From JAAFIP01 sp031367325 (GTDB taxonomy: Bacteria; Pseudomonadota; Gammaproteobacteria; Burkholderiales; Burkholderiaceae_C): a DNA stretch of 64,000 nt. Below are positions 8,027-17,457 of this stretch, in pieces; within the stretch, counting starts at the first letter, position 1; each line of letters starts with the position of its first letter. Location: NCBI GenBank assembly GCA_031367325.1, contig JANLPQ010000034.1, positions 4,618-68,617 of the forward strand, written 5' to 3'. The notes beneath the pieces were generated by a model. It searched no databases and was not told where the DNA came from. It was given only the letters and a program-made list of their open reading frames with translations. A program made the position numbers and the translations under genes.

Positions 8027-9409
8027 TTAAGCAGGCGAATCGATATCCGCCACACGAACCAATTTTTTGTTGACAAACTCTTGTATACCCAAACTGGACA
8101 ACTCGCGCCCATAGCCAGAGTTTTTAATGCCCCCAAACGGCAAGTCTGACGCCGTCCAGGTGGGGTGGTTCACAAACACCATGCCCGATTCAATTCGGCT
8201 GGCCACGCGTTTACCACGCGCAACATCTTTGGTAAAGACCGAACCACCCAAGCCAAAGTCAGAATCGTTGGCCAACTTCACGGCCTCGTCTTCGTTTTTG
8301 ACCGTGAACATGATAGCCACCGGGCCAAAAAATTCTTCGCGAAACGCGGGGTTGTCAGGCTTGATGTCAGCCAGTATCGTGGCCTGCATAAACCAGCCTG
8401 GCCGGTCCATGCGCTTACCGCCCATTACCAGCCGGGCACCATGCGCTACGGCGTTGTCTACTTGCTTGACTAGACCTGTTAAAGCAGATTCGGTAGACAG
8501 TGGCCCCAGCGTGGTGGCCTTATCCATCGGGTCGCCCGGTTGCAGGCTTTCCATTGCAGTTTGAAACTTCTGGAAAAAAGTTTCAGCCAAAGATTCGACC
8601 ACAATAAAACGCTTGGCCGCGATGCAGCATTGCCCCGTATTGTTCATTTTGGCCCACATCGCCCATTTGACCGTCTTTTCCATGTCGGCGTCTTCCAGCA
8701 CGATAAACGCATCGTTACCACCCAGTTCCATGGTTGACTTTTTCATGCTTTTGCCTGCCTGCTCAGCCACGCGCTTGCCTGCGTCCACGCTGCCCGTTAG
8801 CGCCACGCCTTTGATACGCGGGTCGTCGATGATGCGGTTGACTTGGTCATAAGAAATCATCAAATTGGTATAAGTGCCCACTGGCGCGCCAGCGTCTAGC
8901 CATAAACGCTCAAACGCCTGCGCGCACTGCGGCACACAGCCCGCATGCTTGACCATCACCACGTTGCCCGCCATGATGTTGGGCGCTGCAAAACGTACCA
9001 GTTGGTAGTACGGAAAGTTCCATGGTTGTACGCCAAACAGCACGCCAATGGGTGTGCTCTCAATCGTCGCATCACCGCTTTCAGGTTTAAGGTGTACAGG
9101 CGCGAGAAAATTCTCTGCGTGGTCCGCATAGTAGTCAATGATGTCTGCACACAGCGCCACTTCGCCTTGAGATTCTTCAAAGCGCTTGCCCATCTCTAAC
9201 GTCATCAACCGCGCCAGCTCGTGTGCATTCTTACGCATACCGGCAGCGGCTTTTTTGGCTATGGCTTTGCGGTCTGCATAGCTAGTTTGTCGCCAATCGG
9301 TATAAGTTTTATCAGCAGTGGCTATTGCAGCTTCTAGCGCTTTGTCAGTCATTTCATCGAAATTTTTAGCCAGTTTCCCGTCATTGGGGTTGATGCTTTG
9401 GTAGGCCAT
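8027..9409 (-). CDS. NAD(P)-dependent succinate-semialdehyde dehydrogenase (aldehyde dehydrogenase family)
   Basis: A 460-residue aldehyde dehydrogenase that oxidises an aldehyde to the acid in the cytoplasm. Overall similarity (start MAYQSINPNDGK, GVQPWNFPYYQLVRFAAP) is to the short Sad/YneI-type succinate-semialdehyde dehydrogenases, which act late in GABA and putrescine breakdown. Catalytic residues are in place: Glu228 in MELGGND and Cys262 in NTGQCC. The ATG at 9409 follows TGAGGAC; a TTG five codons upstream is less likely. The gene is alone, bracketed by two 168-bp repeats. A link to the nearby amino-acid decarboxylase gene, through polyamine breakdown, is only a guess. Confidence 0.9.
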   Translation of the reverse strand: MAYQSINPNDGKLAKNFDEMTDKALEAAIATADKTYTDWRQTSYADRKAIAKKAAAGMRKNAHELARLMTLEMGKRFEESQGEVALCADIIDYYADHAENFLAPVHLKPESGDATIESTPIGVLFGVQPWNFPYYQLVRFAAPNIMAGNVVMVKHAGCVPQCAQAFERLWLDAGAPVGTYTNLMISYDQVNRIIDDPRIKGVALTGSVDAGKRVAEQAGKSMKKSTMELGGNDAFIVLEDADMEKTVKWAMWAKMNNTGQCCIAAKRFIVVESLAETFFQKFQTAMESLQPGDPMDKATTLGPLSTESALTGLVKQVDNAVAHGARLVMGGKRMDRPGWFMQATILADIKPDNPAFREEFFGPVAIMFTVKNEDEAVKLANDSDFGLGGSVFTKDVARGKRVASRIESGMVFVNHPTWTASDLPFGGIKNSGYGRELSSLGIQEFVNKKLVRVADIDSPA

Positions 9410-9540
9410 GTGTCGCGTCCTCAAAATAGTTATTAATAAACCATACTACGAGTAGCTGCAGCATTACTGCATCAGTAGGCAACGCAAAGCGTTGTAGGCA
9501 AACGCGCTTTAATTAACGAAGGTTTACTGGTGTTTTAGCC

Positions 9541-9584
9541 GTTCTAGGCCGTAGAACCTGCTCAAGCAGCTATGTAATTGATAG
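9541..9584 (-). repeat. CTAT/AGCAG REP-like element, copy 3
   Basis: Read on the minus strand it gives CTAT-CAATTAC-ATAG, CTGCTTGAGCAGG, then TTCTACGGCCTAGAAC. The last part forms a third small stem, GTTCTA with TAGAAC. It lies in a 457-base gene-free stretch (9410-9866), which also holds the second 168-bp element and a short CAACGC/GCGTTG hairpin at 9480-9494. Confidence 0.9.
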
Positions 9585-9647
9585 TGCGGCAGAACGAACG
9601 GATGACGTGAGAATAGGGGCAAGAGTCTGGGACGGTGAACATCCCAT

Positions 9648-9815
9648 CGAAGCGCGGGCTATTGAAACCAAACAAAGAATAATGTAACGAGTCGGGTCCG
9701 TCTCGATAAAAAATATGCAGCAAGACGCGCGTTGGTAATGCCAGCGAACCAAGTGCCTCAGTTCGCGCGTGTTTGCGGAGTATTTTTCGCGAAAGAGATA
9801 CCCGGCTCGAGTCCA
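9648..9815 (+). repeat. 168-bp interspersed element, copy 2
   Basis: The second copy of the element at 7731-7898, with the same length and orientation. The outer 60 or so bases at each end are well conserved. The middle (about 9720-9765) is diverged, but GCGCG-rich arms remain. It is not accompanied by the GGGGTCAGA inverted repeat that abuts copy 1, which shows the two structures are independent. Confidence 0.85.
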
Positions 9816-9866
9816 GCTTGCCGGAGATAACAGCAGCCTAGAAACCGAGTCAGCACACACCAAAGA

Positions 9867-10196
9867 TTAAATATCGTCAGTAGGCCCTGATGCCTGCTCA
9901 GCCCCTGGCCGCGACTCATAAACCCGGTGACCAGGCTTAGCCTCCACCTCCACGTACACACTGGCATGCCCCTCTTTAGCCACTACATCCACCTGCGCAA
10001 TCAACGACGCCAAATGCACCGCCGTAGCCGATGCAGCGTCTGCACCCGCCTTGCAGTCAAAATCCCAAAAGTCAACGTCTTTAGGTAACGACACACCACG
10101 GCAGCGTTTAACGTATTTGCGAATGTCGTGCTTGGCAGCTTCTAATACGCGGTCAGCGTTTTTGCCTTCAATTTGTAGCGGATAAGTTTTTTTCAT
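9867..10196 (-). CDS. DUF6172 family protein
   Basis: A 109-residue soluble protein resembling the DUF6172 family (start MKKTYPLQIEGKNADRV, then DVDFWDFDCKAG). No catalytic residues are obvious and the function is unknown. It is the last gene of a leftward cluster, 23 bases after the DUF2237 gene, so cotranscription is likely. The C-terminal residues are hydrophilic and probably disordered. Family assignment rests on recall of the conserved N-terminal pattern. Confidence 0.75.
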   Translation of the reverse strand: MKKTYPLQIEGKNADRVLEAAKHDIRKYVKRCRGVSLPKDVDFWDFDCKAGADAASATAVHLASLIAQVDVVAKEGHASVYVEVEAKPGHRVYESRPGAEQASGPTDDI

Positions 10197-10219
10197 CGGA
10201 TCAGTTCAGGTATTCTCAG

Positions 10220-10591
10220 TCAAGTGATGGCAGTCTGGTAAGCATGCTTGCGCAAGTCGTCAATGCTAACAAACTCTAGCGCCTTCGCGTGCGTGCATTC
10301 CAAAACAACTGGCGGCGCTACGCCAGCCGCCAAAGCCTCTTTCCAGCGGTTTGCGCACAGGCACCAGCGGTCGCCAGCTTTAAGGCCGACAAACCTAAAC
10401 TCTGGCTGCGGCGTCATCAAATCATTGCCTCGCTGCAGCGAATACACCAAAAACTCTTGTGTCACCCGCGCGCATATGACGTGCGAGCCATGGTCGTGCG
10501 CTTCGGTTTTGCAGCAACCATCACGAAAGAAGCCTGTGAGCGGGTCGTAAGAGCAGGGCACCAGTGGGGTGCCTAGGACATTATTAGTCAT
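10220..10591 (-). CDS. DUF2237 family protein
   Basis: A 123-residue protein of the DUF2237 family. Visible family features are NVLGTPLVPCSYDPLTGFFRDGCC, conserved cysteines at the start (Cys13, Cys26, Cys27), GSHVICARVTQEFL, and GDRWCLCANRWKEA followed by PPVVLECTH. The Cys/His pattern suggests metal or redox chemistry, but no activity is established to my knowledge. The start is two bases from the stop of the upstream SPFH gene, implying translational coupling in the same leftward operon. Confidence 0.88.
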   Translation of the reverse strand: MTNNVLGTPLVPCSYDPLTGFFRDGCCKTEAHDHGSHVICARVTQEFLVYSLQRGNDLMTPQPEFRFVGLKAGDRWCLCANRWKEALAAGVAPPVVLECTHAKALEFVSIDDLRKHAYQTAIT

Positions 10592-10593
10592 GG

Positions 10594-11505
10594 TTACTTC
10601 TGCTGTGTTTGAATCATCTTCATAGCTGAGCTAATCAAGGTGCTGACCTGCGTCATATCACTGGGCACAATCAACGTGGTGGCTGCATCTGCGGCTACTT
10701 TGCTATAGGCTTCAACAGCTTTTTCTGCCACTTTAAGCTGCACTGCTTGCTCGCCACCGGGCAGGCGAATGGCGGCGGCAATACGTTCAATAGCACCCGC
10801 AGTAGCGTCGGCCACTGCGGTAATAGAGGCCGCTTGGCCTTGCGCGTTGTTAATCACGGCTTGCTTCTCGCCTTCAGAGCGGGCAATAAAAGCCTCGCGT
10901 TCACCGGTGGCAATGTTGATCTGTTCTTGGCGGCGGCCCTCAGACGCGGCAATCAGTGCGCGTTTGCCACGTTCTGCAGTGATCTGCGCTTGCATGGCAT
11001 GCAAAATTTCTTTGGGTGGTGTTAAATCCTTAATCTCGTAACGCAAAACTTTCACACCCCAGTTTAGCGCGGCCTCGTCAATAGCGGCTACCACCTGCGC
11101 ATTGATAATGTCGCGCTCTTCAAAGGTTTTGTCCAGCTCCAGCTTACCAATCACGCTGCGCAGCGAGGTTTGCGCCAGCTGGCTGATGGCCAAGATGTAG
11201 TTGCTTGACCCATAGCTGGCGCGCTGGGCATCGGTCACCTGAAAATACAAAATACCATCCACCTGCAACTGTGTGTTGTCGCGGGTAATACATACTTGGC
11301 TAGCTATGTCCAAAGGAATTTCTTTCAAGCTGTGCTTGTAGGCCACTTTGTCGATAAACGGCATGACAAAATTCAGCCCCGGTGTCAGCGTGCCATGGTA
11401 CTTGCCCAGCCGCTCTAGTACCCAAGCATTGGTTTGCGGCACCACTTTGACGGTTTTAACAATAAATATGATGGCCAGCACCAGTAAAACGATTGCAAAT
11501 TCCAT
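10594..11505 (-). CDS. qmcA: SPFH/band-7 membrane protease-associated protein (QmcA/stomatin-like)
   Basis: A 303-residue protein with an N-terminal membrane helix (about 1-18), an SPFH/band-7 domain (PQTNAWVLERLGKYHGTLTPGLNF to about residue 180) and an alanine/glutamate-rich coiled-coil tail. Such proteins form large membrane rings that organise microdomains and modulate FtsH or other proteases. The genes normally sit beside an NfeD partner, as here: the NfeD gene lies directly upstream on the same strand. GGAGGATTT precedes the ATG, a strong ribosome site. The gap of 83 bases to the NfeD gene leaves room for a second promoter. Confidence 0.93.
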   Translation of the reverse strand: MEFAIVLLVLAIIFIVKTVKVVPQTNAWVLERLGKYHGTLTPGLNFVMPFIDKVAYKHSLKEIPLDIASQVCITRDNTQLQVDGILYFQVTDAQRASYGSSNYILAISQLAQTSLRSVIGKLELDKTFEERDIINAQVVAAIDEAALNWGVKVLRYEIKDLTPPKEILHAMQAQITAERGKRALIAASEGRRQEQINIATGEREAFIARSEGEKQAVINNAQGQAASITAVADATAGAIERIAAAIRLPGGEQAVQLKVAEKAVEAYSKVAADAATTLIVPSDMTQVSTLISSAMKMIQTQQK

Positions 11506-11588
11506 AAATCCTCCGTTAATTTAAATATAAAACGAAACTAGTTATTATTTAATTGTTGTGTGTATTGGGTTGAGGCTAAAGGTAGTTG

Positions 11589-12014
11589 CTAAGCAGGTTG
11601 CACCACCAGCGTAGAGCCTCTAATTTCTTGCACGCGGTAACTGCCCGGGTGGTGCGCAACCCCCGGCGCGGCCACCACGGCCCATAACGCGCCACGGTAC
11701 TTGACCGATGCACTGCCGTCGGCATTCCACGTATCTACCACCACGGTAGCGCCCACATCTTGGTTTACATCAGGGTTAGCCTCGGCGCGCAGGGCACCAG
11801 GTTGTTTGATTTTGTACAGATGCCAAGCCAGCGTGGCACCGCCACCCAGTAGCGCGGCAATGATGATTTGAGGCGTCAGTGCAAATCCAAGGTGCGCAGC
11901 CAAGGCACCGGCTACCAGCCCTATGGAGATCATCAGCAAGTAGAACGTGCCAGTCATCAGCTCGGCAATGACAACCAAAACCGCCAGAACCCACCAAATA
12001 GTCGATAACGCCAT
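11589..12014 (-). CDS. NfeD family membrane protein
   Basis: A 141-residue short NfeD: two to three membrane helices (about 4-80), then a small OB-fold beta-barrel (about 85-140; VGATVVVDTW, SVKYRGALWAV, YRVQEIRGSTLVV). It partners the downstream SPFH protein in the membrane. The ATG at 12014 is chosen because a textbook AAGGAGG site lies just upstream; the longer in-frame extension upstream lacks support. It is the first gene of the leftward cluster NfeD-SPFH-DUF2237-DUF6172. Confidence 0.92.
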   Translation of the reverse strand: MALSTIWWVLAVLVVIAELMTGTFYLLMISIGLVAGALAAHLGFALTPQIIIAALLGGGATLAWHLYKIKQPGALRAEANPDVNQDVGATVVVDTWNADGSASVKYRGALWAVVAAPGVAHHPGSYRVQEIRGSTLVVQPA

Positions 12015-12201
12015 AATTGGCCTCCTTGTCTGTGATGCACCACATTTTGAGGCAAAACTGGCCGCTTGCAAGGCATCTGACGCAGAATATCTTTACACTT
12101 CGCAATTCATCTGGTTTTAACATCAGATATCCCAGTATTTATCTGGGGCCATCACCCAGCCGTTGTGCTGGTTTATCTATTTCACCGCTGCTGGAACTGG
12201 C

Positions 12202-14490
12202 ATGAAATTTCGCTTCCCCATTGTCATCATCGACGAAGACTTTCGCTCGGAAAATACCTCTGGCTTGGGCATACGTGCGCTAGCAGAGGCGATTGAAAAA
12301 GAAGGCTTCGAAGTGCTGGGCGTTACCAGCTATGGTGACTTGTCTCAGTTTGCGCAGCAGCAAAGCCGTGCCAGTGCGTTTATTTTGTCGCTAGACGATG
12401 ATGAATTTACGCCCGGTGATGATATTGACCCCGCAGTTTTAAACCTGCGCACTTTTATCAACGAAGTGCGCCGCAAAAACGCCGACGTGCCACTTTATGT
12501 GTACGGCGAGACTAAAACCAGTCGTCATTTGCCCAATGACATACTGCGTGAACTGCATGGCTTTATCCACATGTTTGAAGATACGCCCGAGTTTGTGGCG
12601 CGGCACATTTTGCGCGAAGCCAAGAGCTATCTCGAAGGCGTGCAGCCGCCTTTCTTCAAAGCCTTGCTTGACTATGCAGAAGACGGCTCCTACAGCTGGC
12701 ACTGCCCGGGGCACTCGGGTGGCGTGGCATTTTTAAAATCGCCCATCGGCCAGATGTTTCACCAGTTCTTTGGCGAAAACATGCTGCGTGCCGACGTATG
12801 TAATGCAGTAGAAGAACTGGGTCAATTGCTTGACCATGACGGCGCGATTGGTGAGTCTGAGAAAAACGCGGCCCGTATTTTTAACGCTGACCATTGCTTT
12901 TTTGTCACCAATGGCACCAGCACCAGCAACAAAATCGTCTGGCACCACACCGTAGCCCCGGGCGACGTGGTGGTAGTGGACCGCAATTGCCATAAATCTA
13001 TCTTGCACGCCATCATCATGACGGGCGCGATCCCGGTGTTTTTAAAACCTACGCGCAACCACTTTGGCATCATCGGCCCGATTCCGCAAAGCGAGTTTGA
13101 GCCCGAGACGATCAAGGCCAAGATCAAAGCCAACCCGCTTTTAAAACATGTGGATGCCAAAAAAGTTAAGCCGCGCGTGATGACCATTACCCAAAGCACC
13201 TACGACGGCGTGCTGTACAACACCGAGACCATCAAAGGCATGCTTGACGGTTACGTTGATACGCTGCACTTTGACGAGGCGTGGCTACCGCACGCTGCGT
13301 TTCACCCCTTCTATGGCCCCTACCACTCCATGGGTAAAAAGCGTGCGCGGCCTAAAGAAGCTCTGGTATTTGCCACCCAGTCTACGCACAAGCTGCTAGC
13401 GGGTATCAGCCAAGCCAGCCATGTGCTGGTGCAAGACGCGCAAGACCGCAAACTGGACCGTCACTTGTTTAACGAAGCGTATTTGATGCACACCAGCACA
13501 TCACCGCAGTACGCCATCATCGCCAGCTGCGACGTGGCCGCGGCCATGATGGAGCCGCCCGGTGGCACTGCGTTGGTAGAAGAGTCCATTATGGAAGCGC
13601 TGGACTTTAGACGCGCCATGCGCAAGGTAGACATTGAGTACGGCGACGATTGGTGGTTTAAGTTGTGGGGGCCTGAAAAATTTGCAGAAGAAGGCATGAC
13701 CAATGCCAAAGAATGGATGCTGCACGGCGAGGCCAAGGCACACGCCAAAGGCACCAAAGCCAAGCCTAACTGGCACGGTTTTGGTAACTTGGCAGAAGGC
13801 TTTAACATGTTGGACCCTATCAAGTCCACCATCGTCACGCCGGGGCTAGATCTGCAAGGCAAGTTTGCTAAAACCGGCATTCCAGCTAGCATTGTCAGCA
13901 AATTTTTGGCCGAGCATGGCGTGATCGTGGAGAAGACGGGGCTGTACAGTATCTTCATCATGTTTACCATTGGCATTACCAAGGGCCGATGGAACACACT
14001 GTTGACGGCGCTGCAGCAGTTTAAAGACGACTACGATCGCAACCAGCCAATGTGGCGCATCTTGCCCGAGTTCAGCAAGGCCAATCTGCGCTACGAGCGT
14101 ATGGGCTTGCGCGACCTGTGCCAGCATATTCACTCGCTGTACGCCAAGTACGACATTGCGCGCTTGACCACTGATGTGTACCAAAGCGATTTGCACCCCG
14201 CCATGACCCCGTCAGACGCGTACGCCCACATTGCGCACCGCAAGACTGAACGCGTGGAGATCGACAAACTTGAAGGCCGCATTACCGTTGGTTTGGTTAC
14301 GCCGTACCCACCGGGTATTCCGCTGCTGATCCCCGGTGAAGTGTTTAACAAAAAGATCGTTGACTATCTTAAGTTTGCTCGCGCATTTAATTTAGAGTGT
14401 CCGGGTTTTGAAACCGATATCCATGGGCTGGTAGAGCAGATAGGCGCGGACGGAGTGAAGCGCTATTACGCAGATTGTGTAAAAACGTAA
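12202..14490 (+). CDS. Orn/Lys/Arg decarboxylase, PLP-dependent (class III-type)
   Basis: A 762-residue fold-type I decarboxylase with the wing domain at the start (IVIIDEDFRSENTSGLGIRA), the PLP domain with Lys397 in QSTHKLLAG, and the C-terminal domain with GLVTPYPPGIPLLIPGE. Enzymes of this family turn lysine, arginine or ornithine into a polyamine and consume a proton, serving acid resistance or polyamine synthesis. Substrate cannot be fixed from sequence; arginine or lysine is most likely. The ATG at 12202 gives the family start; the reading frame is open upstream to 12163. No antiporter gene (adiC/cadB type) is adjacent, which argues against a dedicated acid-resistance operon. A strong terminator follows. 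Confidence 0.93.
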   Translation: MKFRFPIVIIDEDFRSENTSGLGIRALAEAIEKEGFEVLGVTSYGDLSQFAQQQSRASAFILSLDDDEFTPGDDIDPAVLNLRTFINEVRRKNADVPLYVYGETKTSRHLPNDILRELHGFIHMFEDTPEFVARHILREAKSYLEGVQPPFFKALLDYAEDGSYSWHCPGHSGGVAFLKSPIGQMFHQFFGENMLRADVCNAVEELGQLLDHDGAIGESEKNAARIFNADHCFFVTNGTSTSNKIVWHHTVAPGDVVVVDRNCHKSILHAIIMTGAIPVFLKPTRNHFGIIGPIPQSEFEPETIKAKIKANPLLKHVDAKKVKPRVMTITQSTYDGVLYNTETIKGMLDGYVDTLHFDEAWLPHAAFHPFYGPYHSMGKKRARPKEALVFATQSTHKLLAGISQASHVLVQDAQDRKLDRHLFNEAYLMHTSTSPQYAIIASCDVAAAMMEPPGGTALVEESIMEALDFRRAMRKVDIEYGDDWWFKLWGPEKFAEEGMTNAKEWMLHGEAKAHAKGTKAKPNWHGFGNLAEGFNMLDPIKSTIVTPGLDLQGKFAKTGIPASIVSKFLAEHGVIVEKTGLYSIFIMFTIGITKGRWNTLLTALQQFKDDYDRNQPMWRILPEFSKANLRYERMGLRDLCQHIHSLYAKYDIARLTTDVYQSDLHPAMTPSDAYAHIAHRKTERVEIDKLEGRITVGLVTPYPPGIPLLIPGEVFNKKIVDYLKFARAFNLECPGFETDIHGLVEQIGADGVKRYYADCVKT

Positions 14491-14509
14491 CTTTACACAG
14501 TTCAGTTAA

Positions 14510-14547
14510 CTCCTAATTTAATAGCTGCTTGAGCAGGATTTACTTGG
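14510..14547 (+). repeat. CTAT/AGCAG REP-like element, copy 4
   Basis: A perfect CTGCT-TG-AGCAG hairpin preceded by ATAG and followed by GATTTACTTGG, 20 bases after the decarboxylase stop codon. The left half of the first stem is decayed (CTCC opposite ATAG). A true terminator lies just downstream, so the element is not itself the terminator. Confidence 0.8.
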
Positions 14548-14568
14548 TTTAGAAGCCTAAATCATCAA

Positions 14569-14596
14569 AAAAAGCGACCTTCGGGTCGTTTTTTTT
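14569..14596. terminator. rho-independent terminator
   Basis: AAAAAAGCGACC, loop TTCG, GGTCG, then eight T residues. The A-tract on the left makes it usable from both strands. It ends the decarboxylase transcript before dppA. Confidence 0.93.
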
Positions 14597-14744
14597 AATT
14601 GGCACACTTCATGCACTGCTACGTAGGACTATGACACCAAAGCGATAGGCCAAGGGTATGTATGGATCAACATCAGGTCTGATGGCGTGCAAACTATATT
14701 TATGGTTAGTTTGTCCTGATTTTTAGAAAATAGATTGGAAATGT

Positions 14745-16334
14745 ATGAAACTCAATAAGCTTGTATTGGCACTGGGCCTTACGGCTGCCAGCTTGGTGGC
14801 CCAAGCCGCTGGTACTTTAATTTTTTGCTCCGAGGCGAGCCCAGAAGGCTTTGATTCAGCGCAATACACCGGAGGCACAACCTTTGATGCAGCTGGGCAC
14901 GCTATGTTTAACCGTTTGGTGGAGTTTAAAAAAGGCTCGACTGACATCAAACCGGGTTTGGCCGAATCTTGGACCGTATCAGCCGATGGCATGACCTACA
15001 CTTTTAATTTGCGCAAAGGCGTGAAGTTTCATACCACCGAGAACTTCAAGCCCACGCGTGATTTCAATGCCGACGATGTAATTTTTACTTTTGGTCGTAT
15101 GTCTAACAAGGCGCATCCGTTTAACAAAGCCTATCCTGCCGAGTTTCCGTTTGCCTCTGATACAGGTATTGATACTAATATTGCATCGATCACCAAGGCT
15201 GGCGCTGCTGGCGTAGTGATTCAGCTGAAAAAACCTGACGCCGATATGCTGGCCAAAATCGCCTTGCCGTTCGCTTCGATTTTGTCTGCTGAGCACGCCG
15301 ACAAGCTAGTAGCTGCTGGGCAAGCCGCCATGATCAACCAGCAGCCTGTAGGCACAGGGCCGTTTGTGCTCAAGCGCTACCAAAAAGATTCGCAGATTCG
15401 CTACGCCAAATTTGCCGAGTACTGGAACGCTAAAGACGTGCTTGTTGACAACCTGATTTTTGCTATCACCACCGATGCCTCGGTGCGCGTGCAAAAACTC
15501 AAAGCAGGCGAATGCCACATCATGTCCCAACCAAAGCCGCAAGACATCGCTGGCATGCGCGCCGACCCAGCGCTCAAAATGGACTCGGCCCCTGGTTTCA
15601 ACATCGGTTATTTGTCGTACAACACCGAAAAAACCCAAACCGCCAAGTTAGAAGTACGCCAAGCGCTAGACATGGCTATTAACCGCAAAGCCATCGTTGA
15701 CGCTGTGTACCAAGGTCAAGGCCAGGAAGCAAGTAACCCCTTCCCAGCGTCGCTATGGTCGTACAACAGCAGCATCAAAAACGCTGCTTACAGCCCAGAA
15801 AAAGCCAAAGAGTTGCTGAAAAAAGCGGGCTACCCTGATGGCTTCGAACTGTCTCTGTGGGCCATGCCTGTGCAGCGCCCGTACAACCCTAATGCTAAGT
15901 TGATGGCAGAAATGATCCAAGCCGATTGGGCTAAAGTGGGCGTGAAAGCCAAAATCACCCAGTACGAGTGGGGCGAATATCTAAAGCGAATGAAGGCTGG
16001 CGAGCATGACACGGGCTTGATTGGATGGACCGGTGACTACGCCAGCCCAGACAACTTTTTGGGTGTGCTGCTGACCTGTGACGCTGTGGGTGGATCTAAC
16101 TACGCGCGTTACTGCAGCAAAGAGTTTGATGCGTCTGTGCTGAAAGCACGCAACAGTACCAACCAAAAAGAACGCACCGACCTGTACATGAAAGCGCAAG
16201 AAGTTTTTAAGCGTGATTTGCCATGGACCACCATTGCCCACTCTACGGTAAACCAACCCATGCGCAAAGAGGTTAACGGCTTTAAGATCAGCCCGTTTGG
16301 TGACTACAACTTTGAAGGCGTGAGCGTTAAATAA
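14745..16334 (+). CDS. dppA: dipeptide ABC transporter, periplasmic binding protein
   Basis: A 529-residue family-5 solute-binding protein that captures dipeptides in the periplasm. The signal peptide is about residues 1-21, with cleavage after AQA. The mature start TLIFCSEASPEGFDSAQYT and the stretch NRLVEFKKGSTDIKPGLAESW closely follow the E. coli DppA pattern. The length is normal. It begins the dppABCDF operon; the 89-base gap to dppB has no clear terminator, so the operon probably reads through with reduced downstream output. It is well separated from the gene before it by a terminator. Confidence 0.95.
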   Translation: MKLNKLVLALGLTAASLVAQAAGTLIFCSEASPEGFDSAQYTGGTTFDAAGHAMFNRLVEFKKGSTDIKPGLAESWTVSADGMTYTFNLRKGVKFHTTENFKPTRDFNADDVIFTFGRMSNKAHPFNKAYPAEFPFASDTGIDTNIASITKAGAAGVVIQLKKPDADMLAKIALPFASILSAEHADKLVAAGQAAMINQQPVGTGPFVLKRYQKDSQIRYAKFAEYWNAKDVLVDNLIFAITTDASVRVQKLKAGECHIMSQPKPQDIAGMRADPALKMDSAPGFNIGYLSYNTEKTQTAKLEVRQALDMAINRKAIVDAVYQGQGQEASNPFPASLWSYNSSIKNAAYSPEKAKELLKKAGYPDGFELSLWAMPVQRPYNPNAKLMAEMIQADWAKVGVKAKITQYEWGEYLKRMKAGEHDTGLIGWTGDYASPDNFLGVLLTCDAVGGSNYARYCSKEFDASVLKARNSTNQKERTDLYMKAQEVFKRDLPWTTIAHSTVNQPMRKEVNGFKISPFGDYNFEGVSVK

Positions 16335-16423
16335 ACGGTTGGCTACGCCGCAAGTGCACGCTAGGCAAGCAGGGCTTTGCAAATGCAAGGCCCTGCTGTA
16401 TTTGACCACCTACGATTGACCCG

Positions 16424-17452
16424 ATGTTTGCGTATATTCTCAAGCGCTTGGGCATTTTGGTACCTACTTTTTTAGGTATCACGCTGCTTACTTTTTCTCT
16501 TATCCGCATGATCCCTGGCGACCCTGTCGAGGTGATGGCGGGCGAGCGCGGCTTGAACCCGCAGGTGTATGCGGCTGCCATGAAGCGGCTAGGGCTAGAC
16601 CAACCGCTGCCGGTGCAGTACTTTAACTATTTAAGCCAACTGGCCCATGGCAATTTGGGTGCATCGCTTAAAACGCAGTCTACGGTATGGAGCGAATTTA
16701 AAATCTTGTTTCCTGCCACGCTAGAGTTAGCACTGGTGGCGCTGTTGTTTGCCTTGGTGGTAGGTATGACAGCGGGCGTGATAGCCGCAGTTAAACGCGG
16801 CACAGTGGCCGACCACGGGGTGATGACGGTGGCACTTACAGGCTATTCGATGCCGATCTTCTGGTGGGGCTTGCTGCTGATTTTAATTTTTTCTGTAGGC
16901 TTGGGTTGGACACCTGTGTCGGGCCGTTTAAGCCTAGCGTTTGATGTTCCGCCAGTCACAGGTTTTATGCTGATCGACGCTTGGCGCGCCGAGCTGGCCG
17001 ACCCTGAGATTAACAAAGGTGCGCTGTGGGACGCAGTGCGGCATCTTATTTTGCCTTCCATCGTGCTGGGCACCATTCCACTGGCGGTGATTGCCCGCAT
17101 GACGCGCTCGTCTATGCTAGAGGTGCTGCGCGAGGACTATGTGCGCACCGCGCGCGCCAAGGGCTTGTCGCCAGCACGGGTTATTTTTATCCATGCACTG
17201 CGCAATGCGCTGATTCCGGTGCTGACGGTGATTGGCTTGCAAGTGGGCACGCTGATGGGCGGCGCTGTGCTGACCGAGACTATTTTTTCGTGGCCTGGCA
17301 TTGGCAAATGGCTAATAGATGCGATAGGGCGGCGTGATTATCCGGTAGTGCAAAACGGCATTTTGCTAGTGGCTACGATGGTAATTGTGACCAATTTTTT
17401 GGTCGATATTTTGTATGGCGTGGCTAACCCACGCATCCGGCACCAGCGCTAA
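16424..17452 (+). CDS. dppB: dipeptide ABC transporter, permease DppB
   Basis: A 342-residue inner-membrane permease with about six helices. The start MFAYILKRLGILVPTFLGIT and RMIPGDPVEVMAGERG are DppB hallmarks. The ABC-contact loop EAA motif is visible as DYVRTARAKGLSPARVIFIHALRNALIPV. It pairs with DppC to form the channel. Only five bases separate its stop from the dppC start, so the two are coupled. Confidence 0.95.
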   Translation: MFAYILKRLGILVPTFLGITLLTFSLIRMIPGDPVEVMAGERGLNPQVYAAAMKRLGLDQPLPVQYFNYLSQLAHGNLGASLKTQSTVWSEFKILFPATLELALVALLFALVVGMTAGVIAAVKRGTVADHGVMTVALTGYSMPIFWWGLLLILIFSVGLGWTPVSGRLSLAFDVPPVTGFMLIDAWRAELADPEINKGALWDAVRHLILPSIVLGTIPLAVIARMTRSSMLEVLREDYVRTARAKGLSPARVIFIHALRNALIPVLTVIGLQVGTLMGGAVLTETIFSWPGIGKWLIDAIGRRDYPVVQNGILLVATMVIVTNFLVDILYGVANPRIRHQR

Positions 17453-17457
17453 ATTCG

